DNA of 64,000 bases from Azospirillum rugosum (GTDB lineage Bacteria > Pseudomonadota > Alphaproteobacteria > Azospirillales > Azospirillaceae): positions 1 to 64,000 of the forward strand of contig NZ_JAGINP010000022.1 of NCBI RefSeq assembly GCF_017876155.1. The letters are read 5' to 3'. Positions within the stretch are counted from its first letter, which is position 1, and every line of letters begins with the position of its first letter. Of this stretch, positions 28,100-35,509 are shown in pieces. Both the position numbers and the translations under genes were made by a program. The notes beneath the pieces were generated by a model. The model saw only the letters and a program-made list of their open reading frames with translations. It had not been told where the DNA came from and ran no database searches.

Positions 28100-28465
28100 A
28101 TGAAGATCCCCGGTCCCGACCACCCCATCACGATCACGCCGAATCCGAACCGCGTCCGCGTCGTCTTCGCCGGGCGCGTCGTGGCCGACACGACGCGCGC
28201 CCTGTCGCTGAAGGAGGCCAGCTACCCCGCCGTCCTCTACATCCCGCGGGAGGACGCCGACCTGTCGGCTTTCGAGCGCACCAGCCACGCCAGCCACTGC
28301 CCCTACAAGGGCGACGCGGCCTACTACAGCCTGCGCGTCGGCGACCGGCGGGCCGAGAACGCCGTCTGGACCTACGACACCCCCAACCCCGCCGTGGCGG
28401 CGATCCGGGAGCATCTGGCCTTCTACCCCGACCGCGTGGACCGGATCGAGGAACAGCCGGCCTGA
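28100..28465 (+). CDS. DUF427 domain protein
   Basis: 121 residues, a single DUF427 beta-barrel domain. Hallmarks are RVRVVFAGRVVADTTRALSL near the start, YPAVLYIPREDAD in the middle, and the conserved SHCPYKGDAAYYSLRVGD with NAVWTYDTPNPAV. The family is widespread and its biochemical role is unknown. A GGAGCATC stretch precedes the ATG. The gene converges with the DUF6494 gene at a 12-bp gap. Confidence 0.92.
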   Translation: MKIPGPDHPITITPNPNRVRVVFAGRVVADTTRALSLKEASYPAVLYIPREDADLSAFERTSHASHCPYKGDAAYYSLRVGDRRAENAVWTYDTPNPAVAAIREHLAFYPDRVDRIEEQPA

Positions 28466-28477
28466 GCCCGGCTCCCG

Positions 28478-28684
28478 CTATTCAAGCGGAATGTCGCCCT
28501 TGATCTCGTGCGACAGGTCCAGGCCCTCGATGGTCAGGACCACGCGCGCCTTCAGCGTTTCGTTTCCCTTCAGCGTGCCGGCGGCCAGCGCGTCGTTCAC
28601 GGCGCGCTCGATCTCGCGTTGCGAGGTCACGCCGACCACCTTCAGGAACTTCCGGGTGCCCATGTTGAAGGTGTCGTCGTTCAT
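28478..28684 (-). CDS. Small DUF6494-family protein
   Basis: 68 residues beginning MNDDTFNMGTRKFLKVVGV, followed by SQREIERAVNDALAAG and ending in a short beta-rich tail. This matches the small DUF6494 family of alphaproteobacteria; the function is unknown. An AGGAG ribosome site lies 6 nt upstream of the ATG, which fixes the start within a much longer open frame. The protein is soluble and probably cytoplasmic. Confidence 0.8.
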   Translation of the reverse strand: MNDDTFNMGTRKFLKVVGVTSQREIERAVNDALAAGTLKGNETLKARVVLTIEGLDLSHEIKGDIPLE

Positions 28685-28839
28685 GGCAACTCTCCTTTGA
28701 TGACGTCTCCCTGCCCATAACCAACAGAGAATAGCCGCGGGTTCGCACCGGCGGCGGGCGCAAAGGGGGAGCCGCATCGGGGAGGACGACCATGGGCCAC
28801 CGCGCGCCCGTCGCTGAGCTTGCAACGCACAGCGTGACC

Positions 28840-29363
28840 AGCCAGCGGCCGGACGGGACGCGCAACGCGTTTCGACTTCAGCGTCTGAAGGACAAGCTCG
28901 GCAACCGGCCCAACGCCTCGGCGGAGATCGAATACGACGCCGCCGATGCGCCCGGTGCTCGCCGACCTCGCGCCGGAGAGCGAGGCGGCCACGGCGCTGG
29001 TCCTGCGCGTCGCCAGGGCCTTCGACGAGGGGAAGACCGATCCGGCGGCGCGCGCCTTCGCCCGGCTGGCGGTCGCCATCATGAAATACTGGGTGACCAA
29101 GCGCTGCCCCGCCCTGGTCTATGAGGCGCTGGAGTGCCACGGCGGCAACGGCTACGTGGAGGACGGCGGCATGCCGCGGCGCTCGCCGCGCTGGAGGCGG
29201 AACTGGACTCGGCCCGCGGGCTGGACGGGCGGCTGGACGGCTGGGTCCGCAACACCCGCGCGCTGTTCGCAGATCCTGCAACGCTTGAGCTTCAGGCGCG
29301 CCGGCTGGTGGAACGGCTGGCCCTGGAGATCATTGGGGCCTGTGCTTCGGCACGCTGCCGTCT
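28840..29363 (+). pseudogene. Acyl-CoA dehydrogenase (AidB-like) remnant
   Basis: Three pieces of one acyl-CoA dehydrogenase lie in three different frames. The first is PDGTRNAFRLQRLKDKLGNR...SAEIEYD (about 28849-28938). The second is MRPVLADLAPESEAATALVLR...KYWVTKRCPALVYEALECHGGNGYVEDGGMPR (28946-29180). The third is AALEAELDSARG...RRLVERLAL (about 29185-29330). Segments between them, including the FAD-contacting arginine loop and the region after the catalytic stretch, are deleted. The gene therefore cannot make a functional enzyme. In the intact family (AidB/IBD-like) the protein is about 550 residues. The remnant runs up to the SDR gene. Confidence 0.75.
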
Positions 29364-29420
29364 GGCGAATCCGGTCGCGCGCCCTACCCTCACACGCAGT
29401 CTCACAAAAGGTCCCCTCCC

Positions 29421-30215
29421 ATGAACCTCGATCTCAGCAACCGCCGCGCCCTGGTGACCGGATCCACCGCCGGCATCGGCTTCGCCATTGCCCGCGAGCT
29501 TGCCGCGCTGGGCGCCACGGTGGTGGTCAACGGGCGGTCGGCCGACGGCGTCGAGCGCGCGGCCAAGCGCATCCGCGACGCGGTCCCCAACGCGTCGGTG
29601 GAGCCCATCGCGCTGGACGCCGCCACGGCGGAGGGGGCCGACGCGCTGATCGCCCGCGTGCCCGCCGTGGACATCCTGGTCAACAACCTCGGCATCTTCG
29701 AGCCCAAGCCCTTCTTCGAGATCCCCGACGAGGACTGGCGCCGCTTCTTCGACGTCAACGTGCTGAGCGGCATCCGCTTCGCCCGCGCCTACGCGCCGGG
29801 CATGGCGCAGCGCGGCTGGGGCCGCATCCTGTTCATCTCCAGCGAATCGGGCCTGAACATCCCGAAGGAGATGATCCATTACGGCATGAGCAAGACCGCG
29901 CAGCTCAGCGTCTCCCGCGGGCTGGCGGCGGAGCTGGCGGGAACGGGGGTGACGGTGAACGCCGTGCTGCCCGGCCCGACCCGGACGGAGGGGGTGGAGA
30001 CCTTCCTGAAGGACATCGCCCGCAACACCGGACGCAGCGTGGAGCAGGTGGAGGCCGACTTCTTCCGCAACGAGCGCCCGTCCTCCCTGATCCGCCGCTT
30101 CGCCGAGCCGGAGGAGGTCGCCAACCTCGCCGCCTACCTGTGCAGCCCGGCGGCCTCGGCCACCACCGGGGCGGGGCTGCGGGTGGACGGCGGGGTGGTC
30201 AGCACCATCGCGTGA
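29421..30215 (+). CDS. Short-chain dehydrogenase/reductase (SDR)
   Basis: 264 residues, classical SDR. The cofactor motif TGSTAGIG (13-20), the NNLG structural motif, active-site Ser-Tyr-Lys (SSESGLN..., YGMSK with Tyr about 154 and Lys 158) and the C-terminal GAGLRVDGGVV are all present. It reduces or oxidises an unknown carbonyl/alcohol with NAD(P)(H). The position of Arg/Asn after the second strand (NGRS) hints at NADP preference. The gene stands directly after the acyl-CoA dehydrogenase remnant, so it may once have belonged to a fatty-acid-related operon. Confidence 0.92.
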   Translation: MNLDLSNRRALVTGSTAGIGFAIARELAALGATVVVNGRSADGVERAAKRIRDAVPNASVEPIALDAATAEGADALIARVPAVDILVNNLGIFEPKPFFEIPDEDWRRFFDVNVLSGIRFARAYAPGMAQRGWGRILFISSESGLNIPKEMIHYGMSKTAQLSVSRGLAAELAGTGVTVNAVLPGPTRTEGVETFLKDIARNTGRSVEQVEADFFRNERPSSLIRRFAEPEEVANLAAYLCSPAASATTGAGLRVDGGVVSTIA

Positions 30216-30233
30216 GGCGGGCGCTGGACGGAC

Positions 30234-32540
30234 TCAGGCCGGGACGCCGAGCGCCTCGTCCAGCAGCGCCTTCAGGTCGCGCACGGCCAAGGGCTTGTGC
30301 AGGACGCGGTAGCCGCCGGCTGCGATCGCGGCGATGAGGTCGGGGGCGGTGTCGCCGGTCAGGATCACGCTGAGCGCCGGCCGGGACAGCCTGGCCTCCA
30401 CGGCGCGGAGCACCTCCAGGCCGGTGACGCCGCCGTCGAGCCGGTGGTCGGCGATGACGAGCGCCGGCTGGTCCGGCGCCGAGGCCAGCCGGTCGAAAGC
30501 GTCGGCGGCCGTGGCGGCGGCCAGCACGGTCCAGCCCAGCTGTGCCAGCAGAAGCGACAACCCCTCGCGCACCAGGGGATCGTCGTCGACGGCCAGCGCG
30601 ACGGGCCGGGCGGGCTGCCGGCCGTCCTGGTCCCCGCCGCCGCCATCCTCCGCGCCCGGCGCGCTCCGGCCGGAGTCCATGTCCAGCGGGATCGCGATGG
30701 TGAAGCAGGAGCCGCGGCCGGGGACGGAGGCGACCTGCACCCGGCATTCCAGCAGCACGGCCAGCCGGTGCACGATGGCCAGCCCGAGGCCCAGCCCCTT
30801 GCCGCGGTCCCGCGCCGGGTTGGCGATCTGGTAGAATTCCAGGAAGATCCGCTCCAGATGCTCGGGCGGGATGCCGATTCCCGTGTCGTGCACCTGGATC
30901 AGCAGGCGGTCGCCGCGCCGCCGGCAGCCGACGAGGATGCGGCCCCGGTCCGTGTAGCGCAGGGCGTTTTCCAGCAGGTTGCGCAGCACCCGCTCCAGCA
31001 GCGCCGGGTCGGTGCGCACGGTCAGCGACGACGGGACGACCCGCAGCTCCAGCCCCTGCTCCGCGGCGCGCAGCCGGTACTCATCCTCCAGGTCGTCGAG
31101 GACATGGTGCAGCGGCACCGGGCGCAGGTCGACCGGGACGGCGCTGGCATCCAGCTTGGAGATGTCCAGCAGCGCCTCCAGCATGCGGCACAGCGCCTGG
31201 ACCGACGTTTCCAGCTTGCCGACCAGGGCTTCGGCCGGGTGGTCGGCCAGCCGTGCCCGCAGTGACCCGGTCAACAGGACGAGCGACTGGACGGGCTGCC
31301 GCAGGTCATGGCTGGCGGCGGCCAGGAAATCGGTCTTGGCCTGGCTGGCCCGCTGCGCGGTGTCCAGCGCCTTCACCGCGGCCTGGCAGGCGCGCTGCGC
31401 CTCCGCCCGGGCGGCCTCCGCCTCCGCGCGGGCCTGCTCCGCATCGCGGACCAGCGCGCGCTGGACGGCGATCTCATCCTCGGCCAGCCGGTTCCGGTCG
31501 CGCTGAATGCGGTCGATCTGGTCGAGCATCATGTTGAAGGCGCGCGCCAGCCGCCCGACCTCGTCGTCGCTGCGCACGGTCGCGCGCTGGCCGGAGCAGC
31601 CGTCGCGCAGGACGGCGCCGGCCAGCTGTTCCAGGTCGCGGAGCGACCGCGTCAGGTGGTTGCCCGCGGTGCGGCAGCCCACCACGATCAGTACCAGGGC
31701 CGCCAGACCCACCAGCGCATAGGCTGACAGGCCGATCCCGGCCTGGGCCGGCTCCGGGGCCTTCGGCGCGTCCAGCCGGATCGTCAGGCCGAGGGCGGCC
31801 AGCCGGTCCGGCAGCTGAAGCGGGATGTCCGTCCCGAACCACCCCGCCGCCGGTTCCGCCGGGGCGGATCCCGCGTGCCGCAGGTGGGCCTGCGGGTGCA
31901 GGACCAGCGCGTTCAGCGGAAGCTTGTAGAGCAGCGCCCCCTGCTGCGACAGGGTCGCGGAGTGGACCAGCATCTCCGCCCCCAGCAGGAAGGGCCGGCC
32001 GTCATCCTCCACCACCGTCGCCACGGGGCGCCCCGACCCTGCCGCCGCCGCCAGCCACGCCATGTCCCGCGCGGTCACGCCGCCCATCCGGTTGTCCGCG
32101 ATCGCCGTAATCGTGGCGTCGGTGTAGACGAGCGACACGGGGACTCCGGCCACGCGGTCGAAGCTGCGCAGGAACGGGACGAGGTCCGTCTTGCGCACGG
32201 TTCCCCGCGCGATGGCCGCGGCGATGGCGTCGTTGTCGGCCAGATCCTCCATGGTTCGGACGACGGCGGTCAGCAGCTCCTCCGTCTGGCGCGCGACGAG
32301 GGTGGCGTTGGCCCGGACGTTGCCGCGGTGCTGCGCCAGCAGGCTGTCGCTCGCCATCCGGTGCAGTTCCGCCCCGACGACGATCACCAGCAGGACCGAC
32401 AGCGTCGCCGACACGAACGCGAAGCGGTGGGCGAGCGGACGGGAGACGCGGCGCCCCGGCGGTCTGAGGAACGGCAGGCTTTCGAACAGACCGGCAAAGA
32501 CATGCGAAAAGACCGCCGTCGCGCCATGGGAATCGCGCAT
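30234..32540 (-). CDS. Membrane hybrid sensor histidine kinase with C-terminal receiver
   Basis: 768 residues from ATG 32540; a TTG 18 bp upstream is possible. TM1 (about 41-57), a periplasmic sensor of ~210 residues (probably Cache-like) and TM2 (271-289) are followed by HAMP (290-343), a coiled coil, and HisKA with His411 (AAASHDLRQPVQ). HATPase_c (N526, DTGIGIP, GLGLGLAIVHRL) and a receiver with phosphoacceptor Asp698 and Lys749 complete it. Typical of hybrid kinases that start a phosphorelay; the DLRQP H-box matches the HWE-unlike PAS/RpfC-type group. No response regulator or phosphotransfer gene is adjacent. The signal is unknown. Confidence 0.93.
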   Translation of the reverse strand: MRDSHGATAVFSHVFAGLFESLPFLRPPGRRVSRPLAHRFAFVSATLSVLLVIVVGAELHRMASDSLLAQHRGNVRANATLVARQTEELLTAVVRTMEDLADNDAIAAAIARGTVRKTDLVPFLRSFDRVAGVPVSLVYTDATITAIADNRMGGVTARDMAWLAAAAGSGRPVATVVEDDGRPFLLGAEMLVHSATLSQQGALLYKLPLNALVLHPQAHLRHAGSAPAEPAAGWFGTDIPLQLPDRLAALGLTIRLDAPKAPEPAQAGIGLSAYALVGLAALVLIVVGCRTAGNHLTRSLRDLEQLAGAVLRDGCSGQRATVRSDDEVGRLARAFNMMLDQIDRIQRDRNRLAEDEIAVQRALVRDAEQARAEAEAARAEAQRACQAAVKALDTAQRASQAKTDFLAAASHDLRQPVQSLVLLTGSLRARLADHPAEALVGKLETSVQALCRMLEALLDISKLDASAVPVDLRPVPLHHVLDDLEDEYRLRAAEQGLELRVVPSSLTVRTDPALLERVLRNLLENALRYTDRGRILVGCRRRGDRLLIQVHDTGIGIPPEHLERIFLEFYQIANPARDRGKGLGLGLAIVHRLAVLLECRVQVASVPGRGSCFTIAIPLDMDSGRSAPGAEDGGGGDQDGRQPARPVALAVDDDPLVREGLSLLLAQLGWTVLAAATAADAFDRLASAPDQPALVIADHRLDGGVTGLEVLRAVEARLSRPALSVILTGDTAPDLIAAIAAGGYRVLHKPLAVRDLKALLDEALGVPA

Positions 32541-32775
32541 GCCACACCCCGAGAACAATCACAGATTTCATCGTTCGCCGAAAAGTCTGCGGGGTTCACC
32601 CGGTGGGGTCAATTCGACCGATGTAAAGAGAGCACGACTCCAAAACGGATCCGGCGACTCTTTTTCCAAAGCTATACACCTCCATATAACCTATGCGGGG
32701 CGAAGCAATGATTCATCGGCGGAACGCAGCAATGAAACCGCCGCGGCACAGGAATCGGATCGATGTGTCCGGCCC

Positions 32776-32797
32776 GTCCATACGAGGTCGTATGGAC
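32776..32797 (-). terminator. Perfect hairpin just after the cytochrome operon
   Basis: GTCCATACGA (32776-32785) and its exact complement (32788-32797) are separated by 2 nt and begin 2 bp beyond the stop codon of the last cytochrome gene. There is no U-tract, so it is more likely a 3'-end stabiliser or a Rho-dependent end than a classical intrinsic terminator. The rest of 32541-32775 is moderately AT-rich; I see no gene there. Confidence 0.55.
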
Positions 32798-32798
32798 C

Positions 32799-33236
32799 TC
32801 AGTCGTCCTCGTAGAGCCCCTGGGGGGCGGTGCGGTGGCACGCCTCGCAGTTGACCTTGGACACCACGCCGGGCCGGGTCCAGGCCTCGGGGCGGAGGCG
32901 GTGCTCCCGCACCCACCAGGGCTGTTCGGTGATCCGCGCCAGCCCGCCGTCGCCCCGGACGGCGGCGTTGCCCGTCAGGTAGGCGCGGATGTCCGCGGCG
33001 ACGTCGGGCGCCAGGGCGGCGCTTTCGCCGAAATGGTCGTTGAGGTTGTCCATGATCCGGTTCCAGCTGGCCGCTGGCAGAAGGCCGGGCTGGAAGGCCA
33101 TGTGGCACTCGCCGCATTCCTTGCGGGTCGGCTCGTGGGTCACCGGGCGGACCCGCTCGAACGGGTTGGCAAGGGCGGGGACGGCGGCCGCCAGGACGAG
33201 CGCGCCGGCGGCGATGATGCGGTGGGGAAAAGGCAT
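32799..33236 (-). CDS. Dihaem c-type cytochrome (DHC-like)
   Basis: 145 residues. A signal peptide (about 1-23, cleavage after ALA) is followed by two haem-attachment motifs, CGECH (41-45) and CEACH (130-134). The segment between contains HMAFQPGLLPAASWNRIMDNL, typical of the dihaem cytochrome found next to SHP. In the Rhodobacter sphaeroides pair, DHC passes electrons to SHP in the periplasm. It is the last gene of a four-gene minus-strand operon, 11 bp after the SHP gene. Confidence 0.9.
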   Translation of the reverse strand: MPFPHRIIAAGALVLAAAVPALANPFERVRPVTHEPTRKECGECHMAFQPGLLPAASWNRIMDNLNDHFGESAALAPDVAADIRAYLTGNAAVRGDGGLARITEQPWWVREHRLRPEAWTRPGVVSKVNCEACHRTAPQGLYEDD

Positions 33237-33247
33237 GATCGTCTTCC

Positions 33248-33691
33248 TTACTGGCCGGCGAGATAGGTGATGAAGTCCCCCTTCTCCGCGGCCGTGCAGG
33301 CGCGGCCGAGGACGTTGGGGCAGTCGCGGTCGAACCGCTTCTCCACCTCGGCGCGGTCGGTGAAGCGCCTGGGGTTGGCGGAGACCGCCATCGGCTCGAT
33401 GGCCCGGCCGGTCTTCGCGTGCCGGCCGGTTGCCGCCGGGTTCGGCGTGTGGCAGGCGGCGCAGGCGTTGGCATCCCCCTTGCCGCCCGCGTGCGGGCCG
33501 AGGTAGAGCGCGCGTCCGCGGTCCGCCGAAAAGCCGGCGAAGCTTGGCGCCTCGGCTTTCGCCTGGGCGGCGTAGCCGTCGAGGATGGCGCTGCGGGCGG
33601 CGCCTTCACCGGCGGCGTAGGCCACGCCCGCGCCAACGGCGAGCAGGGCCACCGTGGGCAGGAGGATTCGTCTCAAGGCGTGCGGGATCAT
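33248..33691 (-). CDS. shp: SHP-like monohaem cytochrome c (DUF1924)
   Basis: 147 residues. A signal peptide (1-27) is followed by haem motif CAACH (77-81). The C-terminal block has MAVSANPRRFTD, EKRFDRDCPNVLGR and ACTAAEKGDFITYL. In sphaeroides haem protein an asparagine from this region is the sixth iron ligand and leaves when O2 or NO binds; Asn106 is the likely equivalent. Cys124 and Cys132 could form the known disulfide. SHP is a high-spin cytochrome of uncertain role (oxygen or NO chemistry). Its stop overlaps the upstream cytochrome b gene by 4 bp. Confidence 0.88.
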   Translation of the reverse strand: MIPHALRRILLPTVALLAVGAGVAYAAGEGAARSAILDGYAAQAKAEAPSFAGFSADRGRALYLGPHAGGKGDANACAACHTPNPAATGRHAKTGRAIEPMAVSANPRRFTDRAEVEKRFDRDCPNVLGRACTAAEKGDFITYLAGQ

Positions 33692-34236
33692 GGGACAGAA
33701 GACTCCGTTCGGTTGAGCCGCACCGCGCGCCGGGCGGCGGCGGTTTTCAGCGCGTGCAGGGCGAAGACGAGGGCGAGGTGGGCGATCACGACGGCCAGCG
33801 CCCAGTCGGCGACCGCCTCGTGCAACCGCTCGACCGGCGTTGCGAAATCAGCGACCGCCCCGGTCAGCGCGGCGCCCCCGACCACCGCCAGCAAGGCCAT
33901 GGCCATCCAGGCCAGCAGGGGGCTGCGCTGGACGCGGGCGCGGGGATCGCCGACGAGAAGGCGCGCCATCCACCCCATCGCTGCCCCGGCCGACGGGCGC
34001 GGCAGGCGCAACGGCCCGGATGGAGCGACCCAGGCCGCGGCCAGACGCACCGCCAGCGCCGCGAGCACCGTGTAGCCGGCGAATTGGTGCATGCCGTAGG
34101 TGTCCTCGTCGCCGGTCAGCCAGCTGACCAGGAAGGCCCCCGACAGCGTCGCGTGGAAGGCCAGCAGGAACAGCGTCTTGCCGGGCAACGGCCGGCGTTT
34201 GGCGGGTCCGGGGGCGGAGACGTCAATCGTCGTCAT
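33688..34236 (-). CDS. Cytochrome b561-type membrane cytochrome
   Basis: 182 residues with four predicted transmembrane helices. Probable haem-b histidines lie in HQFAGYTVLAAL, LFLLAFHATLSG, LHEAVADWALA and VIAHLALVFALHALK. It would carry electrons from the quinone pool to the dihaem cytochrome and on to SHP, as in the Rhodobacter cluster. ATG 34236 lies inside the end of the preceding small membrane-protein gene (14-bp overlap), so the operon is tightly coupled. Confidence 0.88.
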   Translation of the reverse strand: MTTIDVSAPGPAKRRPLPGKTLFLLAFHATLSGAFLVSWLTGDEDTYGMHQFAGYTVLAALAVRLAAAWVAPSGPLRLPRPSAGAAMGWMARLLVGDPRARVQRSPLLAWMAMALLAVVGGAALTGAVADFATPVERLHEAVADWALAVVIAHLALVFALHALKTAAARRAVRLNRTESSVP

Positions 34237-34378
34237 GCCCGCCTCCGGACAGGACGGACAGCAGCGCGCCGGCCGTGCCGGCAACGCCCTGCCCCATCGT
34301 CACCGCCTGGAAGGAGAAGGCGGCCAGCGCGACCAGCAGCGCCGCGGCGGCGGCCTGGATCATCATTCGGCGGATCAT
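34223..34378 (-). CDS. Small single-pass membrane protein
   Basis: 51 residues, MIRRMMIQ followed by a hydrophobic segment (about 8-25) and an acidic HDDD tail. A GGAG site lies 8 nt upstream of ATG 34378, and the stop overlaps the cytochrome b gene. Operon position suggests a role with the SHP/DHC/cytochrome b system. No family is recognised. A longer start at 34468 is possible but has no ribosome site and would overlap the divergent promoter. Confidence 0.6.
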   Translation of the reverse strand: MIRRMMIQAAAAALLVALAAFSFQAVTMGQGVAGTAGALLSVLSGGGHDDD

Positions 34379-34456
34379 CCGCGGACTCCGTTTCGGTGGC
34401 TTCCAAAGATGCCCGGATGATGCGCGGGTCCCGCTGAACGGAGGCTGAGGGGCGCG

Positions 34457-34473
34457 TTCAGGTGCCATTCAGG
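34457..34473. promoter_or_regulatory. OmpR-type direct repeat in divergent promoter region
   Basis: Two copies of TTCAGG start at 34457 and 34468, an 11-bp period. This is the spacing expected for PhoP/OmpR-family regulators, one of which is encoded immediately downstream. The site lies between the cytochrome operon and the PepSY-regulator operon, close to the PepSY start codon. Confidence 0.35.
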
Positions 34474-34491
34474 CTTGGGTGTGCTTAACTG

Positions 34492-34845
34492 ATGCCCATG
34501 CCGCCGTTCCGCCTCATCATCCCGACGCTCGCCCTGCTCGCCGGGCTGGGCCAGGCCGCGTCGGCCGACGACGGGGACGGGAACGACCACGACCGCGCCC
34601 GCGACGCGCTGCGCTCCGGCCGCGCCCTGCCGCTGGAGGAGATCGTCGCCAAGGCCAGCGCCGACTTCCCCGGCGAGATCCTGGACGTGGAGTTTGAGGA
34701 CGAGGACGGCAGGATCGTCTACGAGATCAAGACCATCACCGCCGAGGGGCGCATCCTGAAGCTGAAGTACGACGCCGCGACCGGCGAGCTTCTCCAGGTG
34801 CGCGGGCGGCACGGCCATCATAACGGCCACCGGGGGAGGAAGTGA
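34492..34845 (+). CDS. PepSY-domain periplasmic protein
   Basis: 117 residues. A signal peptide (about 1-25, cleavage after ASA) is followed by one PepSY domain (about 45-105: ALPLEEIVAKASADFPGEILDVEFE ... YEIKTITAEGRILKLKYDAATGELL) and a His/Arg-rich tail that might bind metal. Small secreted PepSY proteins often sit beside PhoP/PhoQ-type systems and may modulate the sensor. Two possible starts (34492, 34498) differ by two residues. The gene is 4 bp upstream of the regulator. Confidence 0.85.
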   Translation: MPMPPFRLIIPTLALLAGLGQAASADDGDGNDHDRARDALRSGRALPLEEIVAKASADFPGEILDVEFEDEDGRIVYEIKTITAEGRILKLKYDAATGELLQVRGRHGHHNGHRGRK

Positions 34846-34849
34846 GGCC

Positions 34850-35509
34850 ATGCGCCTGCTCGTGGTGGAGGACGACCCGGCGCTCAGCCGCCAGCTCGCC
34901 GGCCGGCTGGAAAGCGCGGGCTACGCCGTCGATGTCGCGGACAACGGGGAGGACGGCCAGTTCCTGGGCGAGACGGAGCCCTACGACGCCATCGTGCTCG
35001 ACCTCGGGCTGCCGCGGGTGGACGGGCTGTCGGTGCTGCGCAACTGGCGCGCCCGGGGGATCGCCGCGCCGGTCATCATCCTGACGGCGCGCGGCGCCTG
35101 GACGGAGAAGGTGCAGGGAATCGACGCCGGGGCCGACGACTACCTCGCCAAACCCTTCAGCATGGAGGAGTTGCTGGCCCGCATCCGCGCGCTGATCCGC
35201 CGGTCCAAGGGCCACGCCTCGGCCGAGATCGCCTGCGGCGGGGTGGTGCTGGACACGCGGTCGGGCCGGGTGACGGTGGACGGACAGCCGGTGGATCTGA
35301 CCGCGCACGAGTACCGCGTGCTCGCCTACCTCATGCACCGCATGGGGCAGGTGGTGTCGCGCGCCGAGCTAACCGAGCACATCTACGCCCAGGATTTTGA
35401 CCGCGATTCCAACACCATCGAGGTGTTCATCGGGCGCCTGCGCCGCAAGCTGGGCGTGGACGTCATCAAGACCGTGCGCGGCCTCGGCTACAAGGTGGAG
35501 GAGCCGTGA
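34850..35509 (+). CDS. OmpR/PhoP-family response regulator
   Basis: 219 residues. The receiver (1-115) has phosphoacceptor Asp51, Thr79 and Lys101. The C-terminal OmpR winged helix (about 125-218) has DLTAHEYRVLAYLMHRMGQVVSRAEL and GRLRRKLGVDVIKTVRGLGYKV. It closely resembles PhoP/QseB-like regulators. It is coupled to the kinase by a 4-bp overlap. Likely targets are its own operon and the divergent cytochrome operon, given an 11-bp-period direct repeat between them. Confidence 0.95.
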   Translation: MRLLVVEDDPALSRQLAGRLESAGYAVDVADNGEDGQFLGETEPYDAIVLDLGLPRVDGLSVLRNWRARGIAAPVIILTARGAWTEKVQGIDAGADDYLAKPFSMEELLARIRALIRRSKGHASAEIACGGVVLDTRSGRVTVDGQPVDLTAHEYRVLAYLMHRMGQVVSRAELTEHIYAQDFDRDSNTIEVFIGRLRRKLGVDVIKTVRGLGYKVEEP

